Positions 17,193-26,940 of a stretch of 64,000 nt of DNA are shown in pieces. Below the pieces are notes generated by a model. It had not been told where the DNA came from, did no database searches, and was given only the letters and a program-made list of their open reading frames with translations. Position numbers and translations under genes: made by a program. The DNA comes from Arthrobacter sp. AFG7.2. Its GTDB lineage: Bacteria > Actinomycetota > Actinomycetes > Actinomycetales > Micrococcaceae. The stretch spans positions 248,001 to 312,000 of the forward strand of contig NZ_PJMB01000001.1 of assembly GCF_002892835.1 (NCBI RefSeq), read 5' to 3'. The stretch's first letter is position 1; each line of letters begins with the position of its first letter.

Positions 17193-18116
17193 TTATTCAT
17201 CCTTTCCCGGTTTATTTTTTTCCAAGTCATGGTGACTTCCCCGGCGTTCCCGGGGATAGGCCCCGCTGCCTTCTGCATCCGGCGGGCGTGTTGCGGCGAG
17301 GACAACCGCTCCCGCTACCAGCGCTCCGCCACTATGCAGTGCGCGCGCCGCTTCGGCCAGCGTCGCACCGGTGGTCAGGACGTCGTCGACAATGATGCAG
17401 CGGTGCCCGGCGACCCTGCTCTGCCCCTGCCGGCGAAGCCGCATGGAACCACGCACCCGCTGTGCACGGGCACCACGGCCAAGGCCTTTTTGACCGCCCG
17501 GAAGCTGCAGGCCGGACCGTCCTGCCTTGGCGAGCACATCGGCGACCACCAGCCCGGGCCATTGGCCTACCGCACCTCGAAGGAGCAAGTGCACCGGGCT
17601 GAAACCACGGTTGAGGTACGCCTTGGTGCTGGTGGGGACAGGAACAAGGAAAAAGTCGCCCGAGCCTTCCGTAGCCGCCCGAACCGCCCCTCCGAGCCCA
17701 CGGCCGAGGCTTTGTTTGAGCTGATACTGGCCATGCCTCTTGAAGGACAGCAGCGCCTGGGCCAGCTCTTCCCGGTAGACTCCGGCAGCCACCACCGGAA
17801 GCAGTACCCGCCCCTCCACATCCATCAGTGCCGGGGCGCCGCTTTCCGCCCGGAACGGGGCGCAGGTCAGCCGTCGGATGTCCCGGCCGCATGGGATGCA
17901 CAACGCCTTGTCTTCGGCCCCGCAACACACGCAATCCACAGGCACGGCGAGGGACAGCAGGTCAGCCGCCGCCTCTGTGATGAGGTCGATGAACCGAAGG
18001 AGCGCGCTGCGGTGGTCCGAACGGTGCCTGCCGGGAGGTCCGGCAGGCACCCGGAGGTCGGGATCCCACCGACCAGGTGCTGCGGCCCTGTTCCGAAACA
18101 TGCGTCTGCTGCCCAC
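17193..18116 (-). CDS. ComF-family phosphoribosyltransferase-like protein
   Basis: This 307-residue protein has an N-terminal zinc-ribbon-like segment CVCCGAEDKALCIPCG (about 63-78) and a phosphoribosyltransferase domain with the PRPP loop IIVDDVLTTGATL near 245. The phrase FFLVPVPTSTKAYLNRGFSPV is characteristic of ComF. In naturally competent bacteria ComF aids DNA uptake; in actinobacteria the role is unclear. The GTG start has GGAAAGG seven bases upstream. The C-terminus ends in a charged tail. Synteny agrees with Rv3242c. Confidence 0.88.
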   Translation of the reverse strand: MGSRRMFRNRAAAPGRWDPDLRVPAGPPGRHRSDHRSALLRFIDLITEAAADLLSLAVPVDCVCCGAEDKALCIPCGRDIRRLTCAPFRAESGAPALMDVEGRVLLPVVAAGVYREELAQALLSFKRHGQYQLKQSLGRGLGGAVRAATEGSGDFFLVPVPTSTKAYLNRGFSPVHLLLRGAVGQWPGLVVADVLAKAGRSGLQLPGGQKGLGRGARAQRVRGSMRLRRQGQSRVAGHRCIIVDDVLTTGATLAEAARALHSGGALVAGAVVLAATRPPDAEGSGAYPRERRGSHHDLEKNKPGKDE

Positions 18117-18240
18117 ACCCTGACCTTTCCCCAGGTTGCGGTTGCGGGACAGCGGCCACGTGCCCTATGTGGATATTGTCCGGGCACGGCCGGACCGGCC
18201 TGTGAACCCATTTTCCCTGCACAAGGCCCGGAGCGGGTTT

Positions 18241-19959
18241 TCAGCCGGGGAACGAAGGATCGATTGGCCCCTGGATCTGTGGGGACCAGCCATTCCCAAG
18301 CCGTTGGAAGACGCCCTCGCCGGACTGGGCGTAGATGTCCTCAGCCCCGTTGCCTGCGCTCAGCGCCACAAGCCCAGGCCATGGAGCGAGTTGTTGCGGC
18401 TCCCCGGATGTGAGTGACAGCAACTCGGGGGTGACGTTGGATGCTGCTGATCCCTTCATGACCACAATGGTTGTATCCGTGACCCATGCGCCCTGGTCGG
18501 GCCCGCTGTCGGTCGCCAGGCTGATGGGCGGCGTCAGCTCGCGTGGTGTCCCGTCGCTGCCCCGGATGATCCCTGTCACCTGAACCCGGGTTTTGCCGTT
18601 TTGCTCAGAGATCACCAGAGCCCGCACGCCTTCGCGGGAAATCCGGAACTCCTTGACGGTCCGCCCGGCCAGCCATGCCGGAGTGAGGGTAACAGCCGGC
18701 ACAGTGGCGCCCTCCGCGATGCCGGCAGGGCGGTAAGCCACCACTTCGGTGCCCCCCGCAGCTCCGGGTCCGGCGGACCATACCCATTCATTGAGGCCGA
18801 AGGACGGCCGGCTGAGGGTACTTCTGGTGGTGAGGGCCCTGGCTGGCTGCCCGGGGCTGATGCTGTACAGCGTGGTGCGGCTGTCATTGAGGAAAGCAGC
18901 GGTCTGCGACACCGGCGATTCTGCCGGAAGCCTGGGATTGAGGGCGGATACAGGCTGCATATCAGGCAGAGGTGAGACCCTGTTGTTTTCGTAGCGCACC
19001 AGGTCGTTGCCGCTGATGGCGATTTGGCGGGATGGCACGCTCTTATCCTGAAGCGGCGGGAGTACTGATCCGTTGTCCTCGACCCGGACCAGGTCCTGGT
19101 TGGCGCGCAGCTCAACATTGACGACGTCGGGCTGGCTGCGGAACGTCAACGTCAACTGCATCTGCATCCTCAGGCGGTCCTCCGGGGACGACTCCATAAG
19201 CTCCTTGGCTGTCAGGTCCACCTGCGCAGCCCCTGAGACGACGGGAACGGATTCCCTCGCGAGCTTGATGCCGGAGGGGAACGCGCTCGCGACCGCACCG
19301 CGGAGGTAGGGTGCCGGCCCGGCCAGCAAAGCACTGGTCATCGCTTTGACAGTCTTGTTCTTGATGAACCAGCGGACGTCGGGAACGGCAAAGGTGAAAC
19401 TGGGGTCGTAAAAATAGATCGGGTAAGCGCCGTAGATGACCTTGAAGGTTTCCTCGGCGATAGCAGTGCCGTCGGGAATGGCCGAAATGCGCCATTCCCC
19501 TTCCACCTCGGTGACCGTGACCGGGATGTTTTCAATGGTTCCCTTCGGTGATTGGGTGGCAATGCCGTCAGCATCCACCGTGTATGCGACGTCGAGCTCG
19601 TAGTTATAGACGTTCTCGACTCCAGTTGCCACCACCCGCGCTTCCCGGTAGACCAGGGCACGCTGGTCCGGTTTCCACGAGACCGAGGAGGCCTGCGTCA
19701 AATATTGGCGTGCAACGGCGTAATCGTCTTCGTAACCGCTGCCTGCCCGGTAGAAGTAGTCGATGATGGTTTCCGGTGAAGCGCCCGGCTGGGGCGCGGC
19801 CGGGAGGAACACCGGTGCGCTGAGGTTTCCCGCGCTGCCCTCGCCGCTTTTGCCCACCGGTCCGGAGGTAGGTATCCGGGCGCAGCCGGCCAGCAGTACG
19901 AGCAGGAGGACCAGCAGGGAAGCAGCCACTTTGGCCTGGCGGCCGGCGGAGCCCGTCAT
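18241..19959 (-). CDS. lpqB: Lipoprotein LpqB, MtrB partner
   Basis: This 572-residue exported lipoprotein has a signal peptide ending in the lipobox LLAGC (Cys about 26). It continues with a GerMN domain (about 200-330) and a C-terminal LpqB beta-propeller-like region (about 330-570). LpqB in mycobacteria interacts with the MtrB sensor and tunes MtrA activity and cell-wall behaviour. The ATG at 19959 overlaps the mtrB stop by four bases and has GGAG upstream, so it is translationally coupled; the frame extends upstream inside mtrB only by chance. Confidence 0.93.
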   Translation of the reverse strand: MTGSAGRQAKVAASLLVLLLVLLAGCARIPTSGPVGKSGEGSAGNLSAPVFLPAAPQPGASPETIIDYFYRAGSGYEDDYAVARQYLTQASSVSWKPDQRALVYREARVVATGVENVYNYELDVAYTVDADGIATQSPKGTIENIPVTVTEVEGEWRISAIPDGTAIAEETFKVIYGAYPIYFYDPSFTFAVPDVRWFIKNKTVKAMTSALLAGPAPYLRGAVASAFPSGIKLARESVPVVSGAAQVDLTAKELMESSPEDRLRMQMQLTLTFRSQPDVVNVELRANQDLVRVEDNGSVLPPLQDKSVPSRQIAISGNDLVRYENNRVSPLPDMQPVSALNPRLPAESPVSQTAAFLNDSRTTLYSISPGQPARALTTRSTLSRPSFGLNEWVWSAGPGAAGGTEVVAYRPAGIAEGATVPAVTLTPAWLAGRTVKEFRISREGVRALVISEQNGKTRVQVTGIIRGSDGTPRELTPPISLATDSGPDQGAWVTDTTIVVMKGSAASNVTPELLSLTSGEPQQLAPWPGLVALSAGNGAEDIYAQSGEGVFQRLGNGWSPQIQGPIDPSFPG

Positions 19960-21863
19960 GTTTTCTCCTTCGCGGCAGACTCCGGACCCGGGAAGGCGCC
20001 GCCTGTTCCCAGGACCAGCATGTTGCTGTTGCCCGGCTCGCCCGGCATCGTTATGTCCTCCGGCTCCAGCTGAACCGGGGATTTGTCGATTTCTTCTCCC
20101 TGGCGCAGGGGCAGTGTCAGCCGGAAGTTGGCGCCGCTGCCCTTTTTGCCCCAGGCCTGAAGCCACCCGTTGTGCAGTTTGGTGTCTTCCATGGCAATGG
20201 AGAGCCCCAGGCCGCTGCCGCCGGTAGTGCGGGCACGTGCCGGGTCGGCCCGCCAGAAACGGTCAAAGACGCGCGCCGCTTCGGACGGAGCCATCCCAAT
20301 ACCATGGTCCCGGACAGCCACCCCCACTGCTGTCTGGCTGGCTGCGACCGTAACAGTGACCGGTTTTCCTTCACCGTGTTCCACGGCGTTCAGGATCAGG
20401 TTGCGCAGGATCCTGTCTATCCGGCGGGCGTCCATCTCCACGATGATGGCCCCCTCGGGTGCCCGCAGGATTATCCCGGAACCGTATTCCGCAGCTACCG
20501 GAGCGGCGCCCTCAATGGCATGCGCTACCACCTGCAAAATGTCTTCCGCTTCGGCGTCGAGCACGGCTACGCCGGCATCGAAGCGGGAAATTTCGAGCAG
20601 GTCCGACAACAGTGACTGGAAGCGCTCAACCTGGTTGTACAGCAGTTCAGCGGAACGCCGGTTAATGGGATCGAACTCGTGGCGGGCGTCGTACAGGACT
20701 TCGGCTGCCATCCGGACTGTGGTCAACGGTGTCCGCAGTTCGTGGGAGACATCGGAGACAAAGCGCTGCTGCATTTGCGAGAGGGTTGCCAGCTGGGTGA
20801 TCTGCTCCTGGAGGCTGGCAGCCATGTGGTTGAAGGAGGCGCCCAGGCGGGCCACCTCGTCTTCGCCCCGGACCACCATCCGCTCCTGCAACTGGCCCGC
20901 AGCGAGTTTCTCCGAAACCATGGCGGCGTGGCTGACGGGGCTGACCACGTTGCGGGTGACGTACCAGGCAACCGCCCCGATCAGCAGGACCAGCACGGCA
21001 CCGCCCGCCCACAGGACGCTCTGGATCTCATCCAGGGTCTGCTGCGCGGTGTTCAGGTCGTAGATCAGGTAGAGCTCGTAAACGGTTCCGTTGAAGTCCA
21101 CCTTGTTGCCCACGGCGATGCCGGGCCGGTCCTCGGTGCCTACCGGAATGACAGTTGAGGCCCAGTACTGGTCCCTGCCGGACTCCTGAACTGCCTTGCG
21201 GAGTTCGGGCGGGATGACGCTCACTGTCAGCTGGTCCGAGGCCCGCGATTCCACCCAGCGGTTCCGCGGCTTGGTTTGTTCCGGCATGGCCTCAAAAACG
21301 TACCTGCGCTGGATCACCGAACCGCGGCCCTCCACCGCGTTGAGGGTGTCGTACACCAGGGTGATCACGCTGGACTGGTCGGTGACCTGCGCGCCGTCGA
21401 ACGTGTCCTGCACCTGCTTGACGTGGTAGCTGGTCTCCGACTCCGCCTGCGTCAGCCGCTCCTGGAACAGGTTGTTGGCGATCTGGTTGGACAGGTAGGC
21501 GCCGACCACGGCGAACGAGGTGACGGCCAGGAGGAGGGTGGTGAGGACGGTGCGGAACTGCAGTGACCGCCGCCACCGCCGGTGCAGCGTCCGCGCGATG
21601 AAGCGCAGTGCCGGCAGGAAACGCCGGAACCCGGTCCTGACCAGGCGTGCGACGCGCAGGCTGACGATCAGGGCACGCCGCCGCCAAAGGTGGGCGCGGA
21701 ACGTCAGACGCCGGAGGCTGGCAGCGCCGGCGTCCTCGGGAGCAGGGGACGGACCGTTTGCGTTTCCGTCCCCGGCGGAACCGCCCGCGGGAGCGGGCGC
21801 ACCCGCAACGGGTGCGCCATCTTGCGCAGCGGGTTCAGGCCCCTGCTTTATAGCCGACACCAC
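19956..21863 (-). CDS. mtrB: Sensor histidine kinase MtrB
   Basis: This 635-residue membrane kinase has a Pro/Ala-rich cytoplasmic N-terminus (1-100, longer than in many relatives), TM1 at about 104-124, an extracytoplasmic domain to about 282, TM2 at about 283-303, HAMP, HisKA with [15 protein letters not shown] (His374), and HATPase_c with [11 protein letters not shown] and GLGLSIAM. It phosphorylates MtrA and controls division and wall remodelling genes. The start is a GTG (GTG-GTG doublet) lying inside the mtrA 3' end, a 29-base overlap. Confidence 0.95.
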   Translation of the reverse strand: MVSAIKQGPEPAAQDGAPVAGAPAPAGGSAGDGNANGPSPAPEDAGAASLRRLTFRAHLWRRRALIVSLRVARLVRTGFRRFLPALRFIARTLHRRWRRSLQFRTVLTTLLLAVTSFAVVGAYLSNQIANNLFQERLTQAESETSYHVKQVQDTFDGAQVTDQSSVITLVYDTLNAVEGRGSVIQRRYVFEAMPEQTKPRNRWVESRASDQLTVSVIPPELRKAVQESGRDQYWASTVIPVGTEDRPGIAVGNKVDFNGTVYELYLIYDLNTAQQTLDEIQSVLWAGGAVLVLLIGAVAWYVTRNVVSPVSHAAMVSEKLAAGQLQERMVVRGEDEVARLGASFNHMAASLQEQITQLATLSQMQQRFVSDVSHELRTPLTTVRMAAEVLYDARHEFDPINRRSAELLYNQVERFQSLLSDLLEISRFDAGVAVLDAEAEDILQVVAHAIEGAAPVAAEYGSGIILRAPEGAIIVEMDARRIDRILRNLILNAVEHGEGKPVTVTVAASQTAVGVAVRDHGIGMAPSEAARVFDRFWRADPARARTTGGSGLGLSIAMEDTKLHNGWLQAWGKKGSGANFRLTLPLRQGEEIDKSPVQLEPEDITMPGEPGNSNMLVLGTGGAFPGPESAAKEKT

Positions 21864-22509
21864 GCACCGTCAATACGACTTCCGGAGCTTCCGGATCCTG
21901 CTCGATCTTGGACCGGAGGCGCTGGACATGGACGTTCACCAGGCGTGTGTCAGCAGCATGGCGGTAGCCCCAGACCTGCTCGAGCAACAGCTCGCGGGTG
22001 AACACCTGCCATGGCTTCCGGGCCAGGGCCACCAGGAGGTCAAACTCCAAAGGCGTCAAGGAAATCCGTTCGTTGCCCCGGCTGACCGTGTGGCCGGCCA
22101 CATCAATGGTGATGTCGGCAATGCGCAACGTCTCTGGAGCCTTCTGGTCGCCGGGACGGAGCCGCGCACGGACGCGGGCTACCAGTTCCGCCGGTTTGAA
22201 AGGCTTGGGCACATAGTCGTCAGCGCCGGATTCAAGTCCGCGGACGACGTCGGACGTGTCCGATTTGGCGGTGAGCATAACGATGGGCACATCCGACTCC
22301 GCCCGAACCTGCCGGCAGACCTCGATGCCGTCCACGCCCGGGAGCATGAGGTCCAGCAAAACAAGGTCCGGCCGCGATGACCGGAAAACGTCGAGCGCCT
22401 GGGCGCCGTCAGCGCAGAAAACCGGCTCGAAGCCGTCATTGCGGAGGACAATTCCAATCATTTCGGCCAGCGCTTCATCATCGTCTACCACCAGAATGCG
22501 TGCCTTCAT
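21835..22509 (-). CDS. mtrA: Response regulator MtrA
   Basis: This 224-residue OmpR/PhoB-family regulator has a receiver domain beginning MKARILVVDDDEALAEMIG, the phosphorylated Asp53 in LVLLDLMLPG, the conserved Lys near 102 (YVPKPFKP), and a C-terminal winged helix ending [11 protein letters not shown] (in the genomic reading, [12 protein letters not shown]). It is the DNA-binding output of MtrB and an essential cell-cycle and wall regulator in mycobacteria. The ATG at 22509 gives the canonical N-terminus; 18 extra upstream codons lack homology. First gene of mtrA-mtrB-lpqB. Confidence 0.96.
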   Translation of the reverse strand: MKARILVVDDDEALAEMIGIVLRNDGFEPVFCADGAQALDVFRSSRPDLVLLDLMLPGVDGIEVCRQVRAESDVPIVMLTAKSDTSDVVRGLESGADDYVPKPFKPAELVARVRARLRPGDQKAPETLRIADITIDVAGHTVSRGNERISLTPLEFDLLVALARKPWQVFTRELLLEQVWGYRHAADTRLVNVHVQRLRSKIEQDPEAPEVVLTVRGVGYKAGA

Positions 22510-22690
22510 AGTTATATATTCCCTTATCAGGATGGCTTTGTCCTGTTCAGCGCCCTCCGGCATGGCGGGACGCTAGGATGCCCGACGCCGGAACTATAGG
22601 CTGGTGCCACGCCGGACATCTCCGGCGCCAGGCCGGAGTCAGCGGAGCGGACGCGAGGCCGACGCCGGCTGGATGGGGGGAAGGAAAAAG

Positions 22691-24097
22691 GTGTCACCAA
22701 AGGATTCAGACGCGGAGGAGCCCCACGGCCGCGACCAGAGTGCCTGGGCGCAGCCTCAGGAGCAGCGGTTCCCTCCACGGCAAAACCCTCCGGCGCAGCA
22801 GCAACCCCCGGCGCACCAGGCATGGGGCCCGCCGGCCTGGCAACAGCCAAACTGGCAGCAGCCTCCACATTCACAACAACCTCCTGCACAGCAGCAGCCA
22901 TGGGGCCCGCCGGCCTGGCAGCAGCAGGGCTGGGGCCAGCCCGGTCCCTCCTACCCGCCGTCCCCGCATCCGGGCTATCCCGGCGCCGGTAATCCCCAGC
23001 AGGGCTCCCCCTACCTCCAGCCACGCTACGTCGCTCCCCCGAAGCCCGGCATTGTGCCGCTGCGCCCCCTTATGTTCGGTGAAATCCTGGATGGGTCCTT
23101 CCAGACGATCAGGCGAAACGCCAAGGCCATGCTTGGCGCTTCCCTGCTGGCCCAATCTCTGGCCGCCATCCTTGCGGCTGTCCTGGCCGCTGTGACAGCA
23201 ACATCGGCACGTTCCATCGAGGCCTGGGCGGAGAGCGCCAGCGCCGCTGATCTGACCTCGCTCGGTTTGGGATTCGCGGTCGCCATTGTGCTGGTTTCCG
23301 TCCTAACGCTCTTCATCGCCTCCGTCCTCCAGGGCGCGATGGTGGTGCCGGTCGCGCGGTCCGTCCTCAACCGCCCCACCGGATTCCGGCAGATGTGGGG
23401 CCTGGTCAAGCCGCAGGTGGGAGCCTTGATCCGCTTGGCTGCCCTGCTGATGGCTGCTGCCCTGCTCGCCATGCTTCTGCCGGCAGCGGCAGCTGTCGCG
23501 CTGATCGCCGGCATGGAAGGAATGGGCATCCTGTTGCTCATTCCACTCTTCCTCGGTTTTCTTGCGCTCTACATCTGGCTCTATATCAAACTGATGGTGG
23601 CCCCTGCCGCCGTCGTGGTGGAGGAGCTGGGCGCCCTGGACGGCCTGCGCCGGTCATGGGACCTGACCCGGGCCAACTGGTGGCGGATCCTGGGGATCAC
23701 CCTGGCAGTAGGCGTTATGGTGGGGATCATCAGCCAGGTGGTCATGATCCCGGTGAGCCTGTTGCCCCCGCTGGTGGCGAATTTCGTTTCCCCCCATGGC
23801 GGCAGCGAACAGGAGATAGCTGTCGCCGTAGCCATCGGAATGGCCACGGCCGTCCTGGGTGCCCTGGCAGGAGCCGTGGCCTACGCCTTCCAAACGTCTG
23901 TCATGGCACTCATCTACCTGGACCTCCGGATGCGTAAGGACGGGCTGGATATCTCCCTGCTCCGGATGCTCGAGTCCGGCGCCGATCCCGATGGCATCCC
24001 TGGCCGCCGCGAGGCAACCGGCAGGCCGGGCTGGAACCCGGGCAGCCGCAACCCCGGAACTGCAACTGGAACTGGGGCCTGGCCGGATGGCCGCTGA
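22691..24097 (+). CDS. GPDPase-type multi-pass membrane protein with Pro/Gln-rich N-terminus
   Basis: This 468-residue protein begins with about 110 disordered Pro/Gln/Trp-rich residues, including two copies of WGPPAWQQ, followed by PLRPLMFGEILDGSFQTIRR. That entry phrase is typical of the glycerophosphoryl diester phosphodiesterase membrane domain family. Six or so membrane segments follow up to residue 420. No phosphodiesterase catalytic domain is attached. The GTG at 22691 follows AAGGA by five bases and is preferred to an ATG at 22604. It overlaps the DUF4129 gene by 11 bases and leads an operon divergent from mtrA. Confidence 0.8.
   Translation: MSPKDSDAEEPHGRDQSAWAQPQEQRFPPRQNPPAQQQPPAHQAWGPPAWQQPNWQQPPHSQQPPAQQQPWGPPAWQQQGWGQPGPSYPPSPHPGYPGAGNPQQGSPYLQPRYVAPPKPGIVPLRPLMFGEILDGSFQTIRRNAKAMLGASLLAQSLAAILAAVLAAVTATSARSIEAWAESASAADLTSLGLGFAVAIVLVSVLTLFIASVLQGAMVVPVARSVLNRPTGFRQMWGLVKPQVGALIRLAALLMAAALLAMLLPAAAAVALIAGMEGMGILLLIPLFLGFLALYIWLYIKLMVAPAAVVVEELGALDGLRRSWDLTRANWWRILGITLAVGVMVGIISQVVMIPVSLLPPLVANFVSPHGGSEQEIAVAVAIGMATAVLGALAGAVAYAFQTSVMALIYLDLRMRKDGLDISLLRMLESGADPDGIPGRREATGRPGWNPGSRNPGTATGTGAWPDGR
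22821..22920 (+). repeat. 22-bp direct repeat within coding sequence
   Basis: An identical 22-bp unit occurs at 22821-22842 and 22899-22920. The 78-bp period (26 codons) preserves frame and encodes the repeated WGPPAW segment of the Pro/Gln-rich N-terminus. Confidence 0.85.
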
Positions 24098-24758
24098 ACC
24101 ACCGGTACTGCCGGGAGCGGATGAAGCCCGGAGGTGGGCAGCGGAGGAACTTGCCCGCGGCGAGTACCGGGATGCGGCGCCGGGCTGGCTCGCGACGCTG
24201 TGGGAGGACCTGATGGAATGGCTGTCCTCCCTGGACGGTCCTGCCGAGGCTGGCAACACGCTGCCGGCTACTGCCATCGGACTTGTGATCGCCGCAATCA
24301 TTGCAGCCGCTGTGATCATCGCCAGGCCACGGCTGAACCCGAAAGCGCGGCGTGCCCGCGAGGTGTTTGAAGCCGGGAGTGTTGTGACGGCCGCCGCCTA
24401 CCGGCAGCGTGCAGAAGCTTCCGCCGCGGCAGGAAAGTGGGGGGACGCCGTCGTCGACCGGTTCCGGGCACTGGTCCGTTCCGCGGAGGACCGCGCAATC
24501 CTGGACCCGCAGCCAGGCCGCACCGCTGACGAGGTGGCACGCGACCTCGCGCTCCCTTTCAGCACCGAAGCGCAACGCCTGGATGAAGCAGCAGGAATTT
24601 TTGACGGAATCCGGTACGGCAACAAGGCTGCAGGAAGCGCTGACTACGGGGCAGTAGCCAGCCTGGACAGCACCCTGGAAGCCCTCAAGCCCGTCCGGCG
24701 CCCGCAGGAGCAGCGCGGGCAGGACCACGTTGCACCCGGCCCGGCGGCCCTCCCATGA
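24087..24758 (+). CDS. DUF4129 membrane protein
   Basis: This 223-residue protein has an N-terminal helical stretch with ARRWAAEELARGEYRDA, one membrane segment (about 57-78, LPATAIGLVIAAIIAAAVII) and a cytoplasmic DUF4129 domain with RFRALVRSAEDRAIL and PGRTADEVARDL. In other bacteria DUF4129 is the C-terminal part of transglutaminase-like membrane proteins encoded with MoxR and DUF58; here the enzyme part is absent. The ATG at 24087 overlaps the preceding gene by 11 bases, and the stop overlaps the DUF4350 start by four. Confidence 0.85.
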   Translation: MAAEPPVLPGADEARRWAAEELARGEYRDAAPGWLATLWEDLMEWLSSLDGPAEAGNTLPATAIGLVIAAIIAAAVIIARPRLNPKARRAREVFEAGSVVTAAAYRQRAEASAAAGKWGDAVVDRFRALVRSAEDRAILDPQPGRTADEVARDLALPFSTEAQRLDEAAGIFDGIRYGNKAAGSADYGAVASLDSTLEALKPVRRPQEQRGQDHVAPGPAALP

Positions 24759-25948
24759 CCGGAACAGCGCCGTTTTCCGCAACCTCGGAAAACTCGGTCG
24801 CGGACCAGGAACCGGTCCGCAGGACAGGATGGCTCCACCAGCACCGCGGCCTTGCGGCCCTTGCAACCGTGGTGGCCCTCGCCCTGGGCCTGGCTGTCTG
24901 GTCGCAGCTCGCTCCGAAAGGTGACAACGTTCCGCTGTCCGTCAACAACGCCGGCCCCAACGGCGCCCGGGCGGTCACCCAGATCCTTGGCCGGCACGGT
25001 GTGGAGGTCCACGAGGCAGGCAACTACGAGACCGCCATGGCCAAGCTGCGGGGCAGGTCGGACTCCACCCTGCTGTTGTACGACAGGAACGGTTTCCTGG
25101 ATGAACCCCGGCTCCTGGACCTGATGGCATCGGCGGAGAAAGTGGTGGTGGTGTCGCCGAGGCTCCAGACCCTTTCAGCGCTTGATGGCGGGATCCGCCA
25201 GGCAGGGGTGGTGCCGGACGCAATGCCTGAGCTGGAACCCGGGTGCACCCTTCTTGATGCCGAAGCGGCGGGAGCAGTTTCCGGAGAGTCCGGCTTTCTG
25301 TACGACGGCGGCAGGACCTGCTACCGGCCCGGGGGTTCCACTGCCGGCCTCCTTGCTGCCAGCGACGACGGACGGCTAACTGTCCTGGGCAGCACGGCCA
25401 TCCTAAGTAACGGCCAACTGGATATGCTCGGGCATGCTGCGCTGGCAATCCGTACCCTCGGCGCGTCCCCGGACCTCGTATGGTACCTCCCCACTGTTGC
25501 AGACGTGCCGGCCGGCAGCAGCCCCGAAAGCCTCGACGAGCTTGCCCCTGACTGGGTGCGTTTCCTTGGTCCGTGGCTGGCTGCAGTAGTTGTTGCTGCA
25601 ATAGCCTGGCGCGGCAGGCGCCTCGGCCCCCTGGTGTTTGAGCCCCTGCCGGTGGTTGTTAAGGCGGTGGAGACGGCCGAGGGCCGGGCAAGGCTATATC
25701 ACGACTCCCGGGCTGTGGACCAGGCCCGCGACAACCTGCGAGCCGGGACCCTGGTGCGGCTTTCGGGGCACCTGCGGCTCGGAGCCGGGGTTACGGCGGA
25801 CCAGGTTACCGAAGCCGTGGCCCAATTCCTTGGGACACCGGTCCGGGATATCCGCGAACTCGTCAATGAACATCCCGGCAGCGAGGCCCGGCTGGTGGCC
25901 TGGTCGCGGGAGCTGGACAATCTAGAGAAAGAAGTCAAGAACCGATGA
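24755..25948 (+). CDS. DUF4350 membrane-anchored protein
   Basis: This 397-residue protein has TM1 at about 31-49, an extracytoplasmic DUF4350 domain starting NNAGPNGARAVTQILGRHGV (about 65-85), TM2 near 265-285 and a cytoplasmic tail of about 110 residues. The central domain has the class-I glutamine amidotransferase-like fold described for DUF4350 (SDSTLLLYDRNG, VVVVSPRLQ), but I see no obvious catalytic triad. It is coupled by ATGA overlaps to its neighbours on both sides. Confidence 0.85.
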   Translation: MTGTAPFSATSENSVADQEPVRRTGWLHQHRGLAALATVVALALGLAVWSQLAPKGDNVPLSVNNAGPNGARAVTQILGRHGVEVHEAGNYETAMAKLRGRSDSTLLLYDRNGFLDEPRLLDLMASAEKVVVVSPRLQTLSALDGGIRQAGVVPDAMPELEPGCTLLDAEAAGAVSGESGFLYDGGRTCYRPGGSTAGLLAASDDGRLTVLGSTAILSNGQLDMLGHAALAIRTLGASPDLVWYLPTVADVPAGSSPESLDELAPDWVRFLGPWLAAVVVAAIAWRGRRLGPLVFEPLPVVVKAVETAEGRARLYHDSRAVDQARDNLRAGTLVRLSGHLRLGAGVTADQVTEAVAQFLGTPVRDIRELVNEHPGSEARLVAWSRELDNLEKEVKNR

Positions 25949-26940
25949 GCGAGCAAGGCAGCAGCCCCCGCGTCCTGGACCACATGGACCACGATTCTGC
26001 CCGCCAGTCCCTCCTGGATGTGCGGCATGAGGTGGCCAAGGCCGTCGTGGGGCAGGACGCTACTGTCACGGGGCTTTTGATTGCACTGCTGTCCCAGGGG
26101 CACGTGCTGCTGGAAGGTGTCCCGGGCGTTGCCAAGACCCTTCTGGTGCGCGCGTTGTCGGCAGCACTGAACCTGGACACGAAGCGCGTGCAGTTCACCC
26201 CTGACCTGATGCCCGGTGACGTCACCGGCTCACTGGTCTACGACTCGCACACCTCCGAATTTACCTTCCGCGAGGGCCCGGTTTTCACCAACATCCTGCT
26301 GGCTGACGAAATCAACCGGACTCCGCCCAAGACACAGGCGTCCCTGCTCGAGGCCATGGAGGAACGGCAGGTATCCGTGGACGGTGTGTCCCGGCCGCTG
26401 CCCGCCCCGTTCCTCGTCGCAGCCACCCAAAACCCGGTGGAGTACGAAGGCACCTATCCGCTGCCCGAGGCACAGCTGGACAGGTTCCTGCTCAAGCTGA
26501 CCATGCCGCTGCCTGGGCGCCAGGACGAAATGGAAGTCATCCGCCGCCACGCCGCCGGCTTTGACCCGCGGGACCTGACAGCTGCCGGCGTCCGCGCCGT
26601 GGCAGGTCCTGACGAGCTGGCGCGCGCCCGACAAGCCGTGGCCTCTGTGGCAGTGGACCCTGAAATCATCGCCTATATCGTGGACCTGGTGCGCGCCACC
26701 CGCGCTGCCCCATCCTTCCTGCTCGGCGTCTCGCCCCGCGGCGCCACGGCCCTGCTGAACACCTCCAGGTCATGGGCCTGGCTCTCGGGCAGGGGTTTTG
26801 TCACACCCGATGACGTCAAGGCCCTGGCCCTCCCCTGCCTGCGGCACCGCGTGGCACTGCAACCCGAAGCCCAGATGGACGGAGTCCGGGTGGATGACGT
26901 GCTGGGCAGCATCCTGGCGTCCGTTCCTGTTCCCCGCTGA
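25945..26940 (+). CDS. MoxR-family AAA+ ATPase
   Basis: This 331-residue AAA+ protein has Walker A GVPGVAKT (about 53-60), Walker B ILLADEINR (about 115-123), sensor motif ATQNP near 155 and a C-terminal lid. MoxR ATPases act as chaperones that mature or activate protein complexes, usually with VWA or DUF58 partners encoded next door, as here. It overlaps DUF4350 by four bases and DUF58 by one (TGATG), implying fixed stoichiometry. Confidence 0.95.
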   Translation: MSEQGSSPRVLDHMDHDSARQSLLDVRHEVAKAVVGQDATVTGLLIALLSQGHVLLEGVPGVAKTLLVRALSAALNLDTKRVQFTPDLMPGDVTGSLVYDSHTSEFTFREGPVFTNILLADEINRTPPKTQASLLEAMEERQVSVDGVSRPLPAPFLVAATQNPVEYEGTYPLPEAQLDRFLLKLTMPLPGRQDEMEVIRRHAAGFDPRDLTAAGVRAVAGPDELARARQAVASVAVDPEIIAYIVDLVRATRAAPSFLLGVSPRGATALLNTSRSWAWLSGRGFVTPDDVKALALPCLRHRVALQPEAQMDGVRVDDVLGSILASVPVPR

